From Aotearoamyces nothofagi (Eukaryota > Ascomycota > Leotiomycetes > Leotiales > Tympanidaceae): 64,000 bases of DNA. The notes beneath the pieces were generated by a model. The model saw only the letters and a list, made by a program, of their open reading frames with translations, did not search any database and had not been told where the DNA came from. The stretch covers positions 186,001 to 250,000 of the forward strand of contig JADDTR010000002.1 of NCBI GenBank assembly GCA_015345905.1, read 5' to 3'. A program made the position numbers and the translations under genes. Shown one piece after another: positions 35,107 to 45,771 of the stretch (positions within the stretch are counted from its first letter, which is position 1; each line of letters starts with the position of its first letter).

Positions 35107-36051
35107 ATCATCTGCAAAAAGGCATGGCAGGAAGCAAATACTGGCCAACCATCTACTCCAAGGAGAGCATCTGTTTTGATAGGACGAGGTTCAAAATCAC
35201 GAGATGACGGGAAAATGCAGAAGGCATTGATCAGAAAAGGTGTCCGAGTCCCCAGCAGTGGCTGCATAAAGAATTACCAAGCTGGCAAGCTGTGCCGCAA
35301 TTAATGACCTGTATGCCGGACTGGCAATTGCAATTTACAAACTGACCGATGATCATGCATGTATCATTGTCCTTGTGCATATATATAGATTATCGGCGAT
35401 AGATCATACCGGTGAAGGTGGGTACATTCCTCTATTGTCGGCGATAATTCATAACATACAGTACTACGAAGGCAGCTATGTAAGCGCCGATATGGCCGAT
35501 ATGGCCGTGCTGTTGGGGTACTGGTATTACTGACTACTCCCCGCCATACCATAAGCCTGCAATGCACATGCCGGCCGCTATGCTAACTCGTATATCCCCG
35601 TGGAGACAGGGAGGCTCAACAACCGATGCTCGATGCAAGCCTAATAAGGATAAGGAGAAGACGGATATGTCAGCGACCTTGGTGCGAGTGAGTTTTGTCC
35701 GACCGACCGAGCATACATGCGGCGGACGAAACTTAATTTGTCAGCTAAGTCAGCTCCGCCGTCACTCAGCCGAGCCGAGGGAGACATGCCATAATGTCGA
35801 CTCACCTACACCCAGCGATCCACCGGATGTGCAGCGTCTAAGTCCTACCATGTCTCCTTTTAGCCCCCTCCAGCTACGGCTCCGGCTTATCAAGCAAGCT
35901 TCGATTTCAAACTGTCCATCAGTTCCAGATAATGTATATAAGGATACTAACAACGCCTAGCTTTCTTCATCTCCCATCCATAAGATAGTTACATCACGAC
36001 TATAACCTCACTGCCGTTAATTCCATCACTACTCTACTCTACCCTCCAACA
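35107..36051. other. Spacer upstream of the old yellow enzyme gene
   Basis: This 945-bp tandem spacer contains ATAGATTATCGGCGATA-like duplicates (about 35385-35450) and the promoter of the next gene. No coding region was supported. Confidence 0.45.
35935..35943 (+). promoter_or_regulatory. TATA box of the old yellow enzyme gene
   Basis: TATATAAGG lies 109 bases before the ATG, a normal distance for a fungal TATA promoter. A CT- and CA-rich leader follows. Confidence 0.55.
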
Positions 36052-37152
36052 ATGTCGAAACTCTTCACCCCCCTCAAGGTTGGCAATGTCACGCTCCAAA
36101 ACAGGCTGATCATGGCACCCATGACGCGCTTTCGCGCCGACGATGCCCATGTCCCACTCCCCTTTGTAAAAGAATATTACGAGCAACGTGCTTCCGTGCC
36201 CGGTACTCTGCTCATCACTGAAGCGACCTTTGTTTCCCCCCGTGCCTCTGGCTATCCCAACGCACCCGGAATCTGGAACGATGCCCAGATCGCTGCGTGG
36301 AAGGAAGTTACTGCTGCTGTGCACGCCAAACGCTCATTCATCTACCTTCAAATCTGGGCTCTAGGCCGGACTGCCAAACCTGATTATCTGGCGTCCTTAG
36401 GACACAGATTGCTGAGCAGTTCCGCAACACCAATGAAGGAGGGTGCGCCGGTACCAGAAGCCATGACCGAGGAGGAGATCTGGGACTTCGTGGGAGACTT
36501 TGCGACGGCAGCCAAGAACGCCATAGCAGCTGGCTTTGATGGCGTTGAGATCCATGCTGCTAACGGATACCTAATCGACCAGTTCACTCAAGACACAGCC
36601 AACAAACGCACAGATAAGTGGGGTGGAAGCATTGAGAACAGATCTAGATTCGCTCTTGAGGTGGCAAAGGCCGTTGTCAATGCAGTCGGCGCCGAGAGAA
36701 CAGGAATCCGCCTGAACCCGCTCGGCACCTTTCAAGGAATGCGGATGGAGGATCCGATACCACAATTCACTTATTTGACAAAGGAGCTGTCAAAGCTGAA
36801 GCTGGCATACTTGCATGCCTGTGAACCAAGACTGGAAGGCTTTTCTGATCTGACAAAAAATGAGGATGTCGATTTCCTCGTTAAAGCCTGGGGACAGACG
36901 AGTCCAGTGATCCTCGCTCAGGGCTTCACTGCGGAGTCAGCGAAGGAGACGATCGACGAAGAATACAAGGACGTAGACAATATTGCAATTGCCTTTGGAC
37001 GGTACTTTATCACGAACCCGGATCTGGTGTTCAAAATTGAGAAAGGGATCCCGCTTACTCCGTTTAACAGCGATGTGTTTTACATTGCCAAATCAAAAGT
37101 TGGCTATGTCGATTATCCATTTAGCAAGGAGTTTGAGGCGGCAAACCTATAG
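36052..37152 (+). CDS. Old yellow enzyme family NADH:flavin oxidoreductase
   Basis: FMN-dependent ene-reductase that reduces activated C=C bonds of unsaturated aldehydes, ketones or similar compounds using NAD(P)H. It is an intronless gene of 366 residues, the normal length of fungal OYE proteins. The FMN block APMTRFRADD holds T25. The substrate-binding pair H168/N171 and the proton-donor tyrosine Y173 lie in HAANGYLIDQF. The KWGGSIENRSRF block and the C-terminal FGRYFITNPDL are intact. The usual SPWSTFQGM-like segment reads NPLGTFQGM here. The ATG is preceded by CAACA. Such enzymes act in stress response or in secondary-metabolite tailoring; no partner gene next door decides which. Confidence 0.95.
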   Translation: MSKLFTPLKVGNVTLQNRLIMAPMTRFRADDAHVPLPFVKEYYEQRASVPGTLLITEATFVSPRASGYPNAPGIWNDAQIAAWKEVTAAVHAKRSFIYLQIWALGRTAKPDYLASLGHRLLSSSATPMKEGAPVPEAMTEEEIWDFVGDFATAAKNAIAAGFDGVEIHAANGYLIDQFTQDTANKRTDKWGGSIENRSRFALEVAKAVVNAVGAERTGIRLNPLGTFQGMRMEDPIPQFTYLTKELSKLKLAYLHACEPRLEGFSDLTKNEDVDFLVKAWGQTSPVILAQGFTAESAKETIDEEYKDVDNIAIAFGRYFITNPDLVFKIEKGIPLTPFNSDVFYIAKSKVGYVDYPFSKEFEAANL

Positions 37153-37781
37153 AACAGTAGAATTTTAGACTAGATGGATGCGGTTTTAGATCACTACAGG
37201 AAGCCCCATATCTTTAAGAATGAAATGAGTACAACCCGTCAGGTACATCATATCCAGTATCAGTGTATCAGACATGTGACTCAGCCAACTCAGTAAGAAA
37301 GGTGACATAGTTTGCAGCATAACTTATAAGCAGGATCACTACACTTCTCCAAAAATCCCTTATAACAGCGGCATAACACGACAACATATATACTGTCACG
37401 TGACGGTGTTGATGATGACCTGGTCCGGGCGATGCGGACTTGTGGCTGGATATCCCATCCCATTCGCTAGATAGCATGTCTCGTCTCGGATCTGAACATT
37501 TCTCGACAAAGACCGACAAACCCCCCCAGCATCCGCGCTTCGCCTCGGGATGTAAATGCCATTGTTGCCCTCGTTTCCTTTCCAACGGGAGCTACGACGC
37601 GAGCAAGTTATAGTTGGCGCTTTGGCTTAGCGGACTTGCGATGCTTTCAGCCTCATCCCGCATCAGCCTCATACAACAACATCACTCGTCCACCGCCCTT
37701 TATCGCATGGCTGTGGATCCCAACTCCCAGCGCGCCCCTTGAATCCCAACCCAAACCCCCTATCTCTTAACCCCCTAGGGG
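37153..37781. other. Spacer between old yellow enzyme and mannosyltransferase
   Basis: This 629-bp tandem spacer has no coding or RNA gene that I can support. CACGTGAC occurs near 37397. Confidence 0.45.
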
Positions 37782-39089
37782 ATGCTTTGGAGACCTATCG
37801 CCCGGCAGCTGCGACAGCGCCGGTCAGCAAAGTCATGGCGCCGCCTCCTGTTCTTTTTTGCCACGGGGTTTGCCCTGCTTGATGCCATCATTGTCGCGTG
37901 CCATAGCCCTACGCCCGTCCGTGTCCTTGTCCCTCCTACGGACCAAGCAGCGCGCAAGCCGAAGCTCTTCATTGCGAGCACGCATCGCAACAACGAGCCC
38001 ATCCTGCGCTCGCACTGGAACGCGGCCGTGGTAGATCTCGTCAAGTATTGGGGGCCCGACAACGTCTTCGTCTCGGTGTACGAGAGCGGCAGCCTGGATG
38101 ATACGAAAGGCGCCCTGAGGGAGCTGGACCAGTCCCTGGCCGAGATGGCCGTCCCGCGGAACATTGTCCTGGACGAGCGCAACCAGCTCGAGGAGGTGAT
38201 GCGGACCGTCGTGACCGCCGAGCCCGGCTGGCTCTGGACGAGCAGGGAGAGGTTCGAGCTGCGGCGGATCCCGTATCTGGCGAACTTGAGGAACGAGGTC
38301 ATGAAGGAGATGTATGAGCAGCAGGAGCACTACGATATCGTGCTCTGGCTGAACGACGTCGTGTTCACTGTAGGTCACATGACTGGAATGAAGATGCAAA
38401 GAATGCGCGGTGCTAACCCACCGTAGACTGAAGACGTGCTCACCCTGCTCGGCACCCGCGATGGAAACTTCGGGGCCGTCTGCTCGCTCGACTTTAACGT
38501 CTCCAGCATCTACTATGACAGCTTCGCACTCCGCGATATCTCCGGCGAGAAGGCGGACCCGCAGACCTGGCCGTACTTTCTTGATGCCGCCTCGCGACAC
38601 GCGCTTATGGACCTGCAGCCCGTGCCGGTAAGGTCGTGCTGGAACGGCATCATTGCCTTCCAGTCCGCGCCGTTCTACTCCCAGCCGCCGCTACGCTTCC
38701 GCGCCATCCCTGACAGCTTGGCCACGCACCATCTCGAGGGAAGCGAATGCTGCCTGATCCATGCGGATAACTATCGCCACAACGGCGGGGGCGTCTGGAT
38801 GAATCCCAACGTGAGAGTGGCTTACAGGCCCAAGACGTATGCCGAGGTGAATCCGAAGAGCGGGACTTGGCCTCCCCGAACGACAAAGGTCAGGGGCATG
38901 TGGCAGAACCGGCTGTCGAGGTGGATGGGGTGGCCGAGAAGGAGCATGGAGCTGGCATCCGTCACCAAGAAAATCAGGGCTTGGGTGGAGGAGCAGAAGG
39001 AGAAGAAGGAAGACCACTTCGAGCCTGCCGTGAACTGTTTGATTAATGAGATGCACGTCCTGTTTGAGGGGGGATGGGAGCATCGGTGA
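37782..39089 (+). CDS. CAP59-family alpha-1,3-mannosyltransferase-like protein
   Basis: Predicted Golgi type II glycosyltransferase of the CAP59/CMT1 family, known from capsule and glycan synthesis in Cryptococcus. Exons 37782-38369 and 38427-39089 (intron 57 nt) give 416 residues. A short cytoplasmic basic tail precedes one membrane anchor (LLFFFATGFALLDAIIVAC, about residues 22-40). The luminal domain begins with KLFIASTHRNNEPIL. It contains the family blocks GPDNVFVSVYESGSLDDTK, YLANLRNEVM, the acidic YDIVLWLNDVVFTTEDVL and the cysteine-containing SCWNGIIAFQ. Coding DNA is GC-rich. Acceptor glycan in this organism is unknown. Confidence 0.92.
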
Positions 39090-39435
39090 TGATTGGTTTC
39101 TGTTCTTCAGCATCCTTGTATTAAATAAGTGCCTAGTTTCTAATAGACAATGAATTATTGCTACCCTAGGAGAGGACACGGATGAGCTGGGCGTTTTGAG
39201 ACGCCCGAGACCCGACTTGTCCTATCCTTCATATATCTCCAGAGCACGCTGAAGGAGCTACATCTTCGCACGTCTCCAACTCGACTATCCAGCGCGATGC
39301 CGCTCATATCGTCACATACCAGCATACCATCCAATATCGACGCTGCCAGGCCCTGATACCACCCATAAGCACATCCTAGAACCACTGCGACCATCACGAC
39401 CTGCGTTGCATAGCCTGCTCATCCATCCCGCCAAA
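39090..39435. other. Convergent 3' spacer
   Basis: A 346-bp convergent 3' region between the mannosyltransferase and F-box-like genes. Nothing further was seen. Confidence 0.5.
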
Positions 39436-40768
39436 TCACTCCCTCTTCCTCTTCCCCCCCGGCGACAGCCCCGATCGCGCTGCGACAGATGTAGTAGGCA
39501 GCAGACCCGTATTCGGTCCATCTCCTGTGGGCTCCGTCGTCTCGCCCATCGTGAAATGCGGATGAAGGATATTCCCTCGCCTCAGACGCTCGGCCTGCGC
39601 AGCCTTCCTCGCCATGGCCTCCATGACCCGCCTCGAGGCCTCGCTCAGATGCCTCAGCTCCGTCCCGTAAGACTCCAGCCTGTACATCTCGGGGCTCTGG
39701 TAGATCTCGACGCGCCGCAGCCAGGGCATGTCGCGCACGAAGGCGCGGATCGCGACGCCCACCCGCCCGGCGTAGAAGCCCTCCTCGCCCTCCTCGAAAT
39801 CCGCCAGCCGGCCGGCGCGGCGCGCGAAGCCGGCGTCCCAGTAGCCCGACATCTTCAGCGTCGCGAGGCCCGTCAGCGCGCGCGCGAAGACGAGCCGGTG
39901 CTGGCCCGCGAAGTCCGGCATCAGCCCGAAGCTGCCGGCGCAGGGCGCCAAGACGTCGTTGAGGAGGGCGGCGTACTTGACTCGCGCGATGAGCGCCGCG
40001 TTGGCGCCGCCGATGGCGTGGAGGAAGCGCACGATCGCGTCGCGCATGATCCAGTCCGGCTGGCGCACCTCGACGTCGAAGAGCGAGCGCACCTGGGACA
40101 GCGTGGCGGGCGACCACTCCAGGACGCTGTCGTCGCGGGCGCTGCGCACCTTCCTGGGCCGCTCGCAGCCCTTGGCGTGCCCGGGGACCGCGGCGAGAGA
40201 GTCGAAGTTGAAGACGTTCTTGCCGTAGAGGATGGGGGAGCCCTCGGCGAGGAGCTGCTTGCAGGTGCGGAGGATGGCGGGCGAGAGGTTGGGGATGTAG
40301 ACGTCCTCCAGCGCCGTCGCCTCGCCTTCCGCGCCGACCGGGGCCGGGCGCGTCACGACGCCGGTGGCGAGCTCGATGGTCGTGCAGTCCTGGGGCTCGA
40401 AGCGGAGGGTCCTCTGGGCGTGCGGGTCCGGGGCGCGCGCATCCCACTCGCAGTCCTGAGGCGGCGGCTCGAAGCCGGGCCTGACCTCGGTGACGAAGCG
40501 GTAGGATGCCCTGCCCGCGCTCCTGCCGTCGGGCACGAGAATGGGGCGGACCATGAACGGCGAGCGGGAGAGGAGCTCTTGCAATATCTTGTCGCGGATC
40601 TCTGGGGGGGTGTTAGCGAGGCTGCGTGTCAAGGCGTGCTGCGAGTACCTTACCTCTCGGGAGAGCAAGAAGCATGCACTCTCTCTTTGCTGCTGGCTGT
40701 GACTTGTCCGTCTCTGCCTTTGGTCTGCTGCCCCTGGAAGGAGCCTTTCGACGACGATGCCTAGGCAT
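39436..40768 (-). CDS. F-box/2EXR-like protein
   Basis: Predicted adaptor-like protein of the large fungal F-box/2EXR group. Exons 40768-40654 and 40601-39436 (intron 52 nt with GCTAAC branch site) give 426 residues. After a basic N-terminus (MPRHRRRKAPSRG) comes the family-type start LLALPREIRDKILQELL, which resembles the core of an F-box helix. The central block PAILRTCKQLLAEGSPILYG is the usual 2EXR/F-box-like partner segment, and VRDMPWLRRVEIYQ follows later. The C-terminus is basic (GGKRKRE). If F-box-like, it would recruit substrates to an SCF ubiquitin ligase, but this is inference. The gene is very GC-rich, which opens a long false frame on the other strand. Confidence 0.72.
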
Positions 40769-40814
40769 GGTTTGTCGATATTGCGGATTATATCGGTGAC
40801 CACGAGGAGATCTC

Positions 40815-40859
40815 CGCGGCGCCATCCCAGCCTCTCCCTGAAGACCGACAGAGCGAGTA
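40815..40859. repeat. 45-bp direct repeat, copy 1
   Basis: An exact 45-base segment, starting CGCGGCGCCATCCCAG and ending GACAGAGCGAGTA. It occurs again 96 bases further on. Weaker similarity extends upstream of both copies, as expected for a local 96-bp tandem duplication. It lies in the upstream region of the F-box-like gene. Confidence 0.9.
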
Positions 40860-40910
40860 GATAGTGGCAGCCCCGGCATACCTTTAAATGCGTGAGCACG
40901 GCGAGACCTG

Positions 40911-40955
40911 CGCGGCGCCATCCCAGCCTCTCCCTGAAGACCGACAGAGCGAGTA
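40911..40955. repeat. 45-bp direct repeat, copy 2
   Basis: Second exact copy of the 45-base segment described at 40815, same orientation. Confidence 0.9.
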
Positions 40956-41040
40956 TCCGATACCTGATACGCAGACTTCAGCCGTGCTATTCCGCCTGCT
41001 ATTCCGCCCACAACACAGTCCCAGTCCCAGTCCCAAGCCG

Positions 41041-41092
41041 AGAGAGAGAGAGAGAAGAAGAAGAAGAAGAAGAAGAAGAAGAAGAAAAAAAA
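41041..41092. repeat. Purine tract (GA)n(GAA)n
   Basis: A pure-purine run of over 50 bases: GA dinucleotides, then GAA trinucleotides, then A. It could form a triplex; no function is shown. Confidence 0.85.
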
Positions 41093-41432
41093 GCCCGCGG
41101 GAGAACAGCGACGTCTGCGAAAGAAGGCACGCACAGCACAGCACAGCAGCGACGTGTTTAGGGAGTCAAGTCGGGATTGCGAGATGGAGAGACGGCCGTG
41201 ATGTTGCTGGCGGACGAGATGGCGAGATGGCGAGCGAGCAGGTGGCTGGATAGGATAGGATAGGAGCTGCGGAGCTATTGTGCTGTGCGTGTGCTGTGCT
41301 GTGCTGTGCATGTATATATATAATGGAACAATACTACAATACAACAATAACAATACTACAATACCCACCCACGCACCCACCCAGCTAGCTCTAGCTCCAG
41401 CTCCAGCTCCACCTCACTTCCCAGCTCCATCC

Positions 41433-41435
<3 letters not shown>

Positions 41436-41472
<37 letters not shown>
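41436..41472. repeat. (TC)n microsatellite
   Basis: About eighteen TC dinucleotides in a row. Confidence 0.9.
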
Positions 41473-41474
<2 letters not shown>

Positions 41475-42489
41475 GAACAGTTCACTGTTTACATACATAT
41501 ATGTACGGGGTATCTTCTCTTCCGTATATCTATAGATATCTAATCTAAAGCAGGCCCCCTTTTATTTTTTATTTATTTAATAAACCCCCCTTCCCCCTTC
41601 CCCCTTCCCCCCTTCACAAAAAAAAAAAAAAGAAAAACAACAAGGTCTGAGGATCGCGTACATGTGCGCTGTGCGAGGATTGTGATGTAAGCTTCTTCTT
41701 TGCCTCTGTTGAAGATGCTCCCCCTCCTCCGAGACCCGGCATGGCGAGCCAGACGAGACAGAGCTGTACGCGAAATCTGCACAGCTCCATTCAATGGCAT
41801 TCTGCGGTTCGAGAACTCGCGAGAGTTTGCTCGCAAGAGGGAGGGAGGTGACTCTGTATATATAGATATAGATAGATATATATATGCACATCTTTTATAT
41901 ATACGCAGATACCATCATATCCACAGACTAGAGTAATTAATTAATTTATATGCACAGAAAGAATCACGTTTGATATCATCCCGAGACGCCACCGAGTGGA
42001 AGCCTTCCGGATGCTCTCCCTAGAACCGGGTCCCCCCATATATGCATCCCTCTCTCGTCACACACGGGCCTTCACAATCCTCTTTGCTCAAGAAAAATCC
42101 GATTCTGCCACTTTCAATCCCTCAGCACCTTCTCCACCCCCCGCGGTGTCTCTCCGCCCTCCGCGAACGAGAAGGCTCGCGCGCGGTACTCGGGTGGATC
42201 GCCGGGTGTGGCGGCGTGGCTAGGGCGCGCGTCTAGCTCTGCGGGGAGACCTGGCGTGCCGGGCTGCGCAGGATGCGAGGCGCGGTTGCTGTCGGGGAAT
42301 CTATCGAGAGGAGGTGTAAGCTCGAGTTCGTTTCCGCATCTCGCTATGAGGGATATTTACAATCACCAAGGAGATGAGATGGGACGAAACACGGAGTATG
42401 GATAAAAATAGCGACCAGAGCAGAGGCTGGTCAGCATACTAGCAAACTCACCTCCGCTCTGTCCTAATATCCATCTATACACGACACAC

Positions 42490-43971
42490 TCATGCCATCT
42501 CATGCACCTCTTTCGGTTTTTGCACATACCCAGGACTGCCCTGCACGCCCACCCCCGTATCCATTTCATGGTTCTGAGGGACCTGCGAATATTGCGTCTG
42601 ACCCGGCGTACCTCCTTGGGTCGCAAAACCGCCTGGGTTAGACTGGGTGTGGTAATCTGGATGGTTTCCTGGATTCTCGACGGCATTGTATCCAGTCTGA
42701 CCGTAGCCGGGTGTGAATTGGTTAGGTGACATGAGGCCATGCCCGTTCTCGGACATATCTGGGGAGATGGAACGATGCTGCAAGTTGCCTGGCTGGCTTA
42801 ACCATGAATCATGCGGGTTAAGACCTGGCGAGCCCATTGCGGGCGTCTTGGCTGAGAACTCCGGGGAGTATGGCCCATCCCCAGGTGCTGGTGAGGGTGA
42901 GTATGGGTGTGGTGGCACAGTGGAGTTTCGTCCAGTTGGTGGTTGAGAATATCGTAGGACTGACGATAGGGTGCGGTTGCGGCCACAGAGGTAAAAGGTT
43001 AAACCAGCGAGAGCTATGACTGCGACGCTACCTACTACAATTCCAGCGATTGCCCCACTAGAAAGACCACCACCGCCGCCAGAAGAGGAACCTGCGGCTG
43101 CTGTACTAGATGCACTTGATGTTGGAGTCGAGGTTGTCGTTGCGGATGTGCTAGTGGTTTCTGCAGGGACTGCTTCTCCGGGACTGAGTTCAATCTTGGC
43201 CTTTTGAGCTGCTTGTATCTGAGCATCTAGAGTTTGTGTCGAGTTCTAGCCGGTTAGTGTGATCAAATGCTTGCGACGAGGTATAACTTACAGGGTTAAC
43301 CACTCCGACCATTGCGTTAGGCGTACAAGCACCCGGTGCAGAGCAGTAGAAGAATATGGGTTCGGTGGAATTTATTCTGAGATTAAATACAGGTCCCTGG
43401 AAGTTCAGTCAGCCATGTTGCATGGCAGATAGAGGCACATCTTACATTTTCAGAAGAAGAAGCAACAGGCTTAAATCCGCTCCAAAATCCTATCTTGCCT
43501 GCTCCGGTATACTCATACGGTATGCATGGGTTCAAGTACTCCGCACGAGCAACCGAATGGTTCTGGGGGAAAAAGTGGAATGCTAGAGATAGGACTCAGC
43601 ATAAAAGTCTCGCAAACTAGTAAATTTGACAGCTGGCAGTCTAGCATAGGGATATCGTACCGATAATATCGCTAACATTGGCATCTATTGAATCGGGTAT
43701 AAAAGAAAAGCCGTCCTGGAAACGTGAATCGTCAGTAAAGTACTTATTTGCAGCCTTGTGGTATAGGAAGACTTACAGTCCCCACCGAAACAACGTGTGT
43801 AACTGCAGGACCGGTCGAAGACGTCGCGCTCGACGAAACAGTTGAACTCGAACTCCCACTTGATTTGGAAGCTGAAGTTGAAGTAACACTTGTCACGGCA
43901 CTTGATGACGTCGATTGAGCCGAAACCATCGTCGAAAACAACGCAGCTGCGCTTGCAAGTTGTAGAAACAT
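42490..43971 (-). CDS. Membrane-anchored cupredoxin-like serine-rich protein
   Basis: Predicted cell-surface protein of the fungal extracellular serine-rich/cupredoxin group. Five minus-strand exons, 43971-43777, 43715-43661, 43582-43446, 43396-43292 and 43245-42490, give 415 residues; an in-frame ATG at 44001 would add ten. The signal peptide is MFLQLASAAALFSTMVSAQ. A Ser/Thr stalk and a cupredoxin domain follow, with FHFFPQNHSVARA (first His ligand), NPCIP and FFYCSAPGACTPNAMVGVV (Cys and Met ligand positions). The second His normally found next to CxxGM (GHC) is Ala here (GAC), so a full type-1 copper site looks unlikely. A second Ser/Thr/Ala stalk leads to one membrane helix (AIAGIVVGSVAVIALAGLTF). 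The cytoplasmic tail is rich in Pro, Gly and Gln. The function is unknown. Confidence 0.87.
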
Positions 43972-45771
43972 CGTCTTGGGAAGAGTACGGCTAATTGCCA
44001 TCGCCAGTGCTATGATCAAGAGTATATCCACATTCGACGGGAAATACTAGAGTCTAGTATTTTCTATGTACACGTAGAGCGACTGCTAGAAAGATAAAAG
44101 AATGATGAGAGAGGAAGAAAGACAGAGATAAGATGTGGTACCTCATACTATACAGTAATGCAATATAACCCCGCTGAAGAAAAGGTTCCTTTCGGTACAT
44201 TCTGCGGTCGCAGACGGGCGTGGTGATAGCTAACCCATAACTGGCAGCCACACCCACGGCGTCAGCCCTCAAAATGCCAGTCCTTAAGGTGATGATGGCT
44301 GAGGCCAGGCGGAGCAAGAGACATACCGTAGGTGGCGGAGGTGGCAGACACACGGCAGGGACAGTGCTGATGGTTGGCGAACGGGACGAGTTTGGGATCC
44401 TATGCCTGCGCATATAGCACGGAGAGTAAGTGAGGGGGTCCTGGCAAGTTTTGATCAGCGTGCATAAATTCGTGATGCGTGTATGGATTTGTATGGGTTA
44501 ACAACACCAGGCAGACACCGGGCAGCGGCGATACTGCCATATACTTCCGTCGCCGGCGGTGGTGTACTGTACTTGAGTTCTGGGGCTTCAGAACAGCGGG
44601 TGTTCCTGCTGCATGGCCTTGTGGGCACTTCCTCAGCACTTGGGTCTAGAGTGGCGCAAGCATCTATGCAGAGATGCAGTAGACGGCATGGGTGCCATAC
44701 CGCTGTACTGTGTACATAGTCGACAGCGCAGCTGGAGGAAATGGCCAGACCGGTGTCCTTTAAGTTTGGAAGCTTTGAAGCTTTTGAAGAAGCTGTGGAC
44801 GATCGCGGGATATTCTTCCGTCGCGACCGGCTGATCCAAGATTGTCGCTCGATCCGAGATTGTCTACAATTCTCCAGACGCCCTGTGCGTTAATAGCGAC
44901 GTCTATAGCATCGTCGACGACTACACACAGCGTGCCATCGCCCACGAATACCGATTCACAAAAGAATCACCGTCGATTCCTTAATCAACGCCATTCTTCT
45001 CCAAACACCGCACTGCAGCAATAACACCATAAACATCTCAGGATAGATAGATAGTAGATATGTTCTTAAAACTAGCACGGCGGGGGCAGCAGCAGTCAGC
45101 TCCGCCGGTCAGCGACCGTCCGCCTTAGCCGCTCCTGGCCCGTGACCGTAAGCGCTGACATGAAGCAGAATAAGGAACCCTCTCCGGGGCGCGCCCTCGT
45201 GCTGCCCGTACGGAGTCCGAGAGGCATGACACTGTCGTCGCCGACATGCTCGGGCGCGCAAGGCTTGGGGGCGAGATGGCGGGAACGGATACGGAACAGA
45301 ACAGGTGGCTCTCTGGTAGTCGAACAAGGAGCGTTCTGATGGTTTTTCCAGATCTGGATCGAGAGATTTCGGATTTCCAGGTTGGGGTTACCTTTTTAGC
45401 AGCACGTGCTCTCAGATACATCCTAAATACGTGACTTGCGTATCAAACTCTCTTTTATAATTCCATCTCTCCTATGCTAACAATATGATATATATATGCG
45501 TATAACTATATATATTCTCTATTTATAAATAGAGTCTCGATCCGGAAATACAGATCTGCCACCCCCTCTATTATGTTCAACCTCCCCACCCTCTATCCCC
45601 CCAAAATCCAAATCCGAAGCCAAAACTCCAAGAAAAATGCTCCCTCTTCACCAATCTTCCTAATTTTCCCAAATCGGAAGATTAAAAAGGGTTCTCTGGG
45701 GAACCCCATAAAGGGTATCTAGGCTAGAAGACCTCGCTACTCTCGAGCGACCACTTATGTATACTCTACCA
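43972..45771. other. Spacer between cupredoxin-like and MFS genes
   Basis: A 1.8-kb stretch with the cupredoxin-gene promoter near 44-44.2 kb and the MFS 3' end near 45.7 kb. AT-rich microsatellites (about 45488-45535, TATATA) and short TACTGTAC motifs (about 44562 and 44703) are present. No gene is supported. Confidence 0.5.

Larger units (their letters stand above)
40769..42489. other. Microsatellite-rich spacer
   Basis: This 1.72-kb region between minus-strand genes holds a 45-bp direct repeat, a GA/GAA tract, a CT tract, poly-C and poly-A runs (about 41585-41632) and TATATA-rich DNA (about 41858-41905). No gene was supported. Confidence 0.6.

Noticed and set aside
39406-40764. Long plus-strand open frame of 452 codons opposite the F-box-like gene
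   Set aside because: It is a GC-driven mirror frame. The minus-strand frame has the family blocks and a good intron, while this one has only Arg/Ala/Gly-rich sequence.
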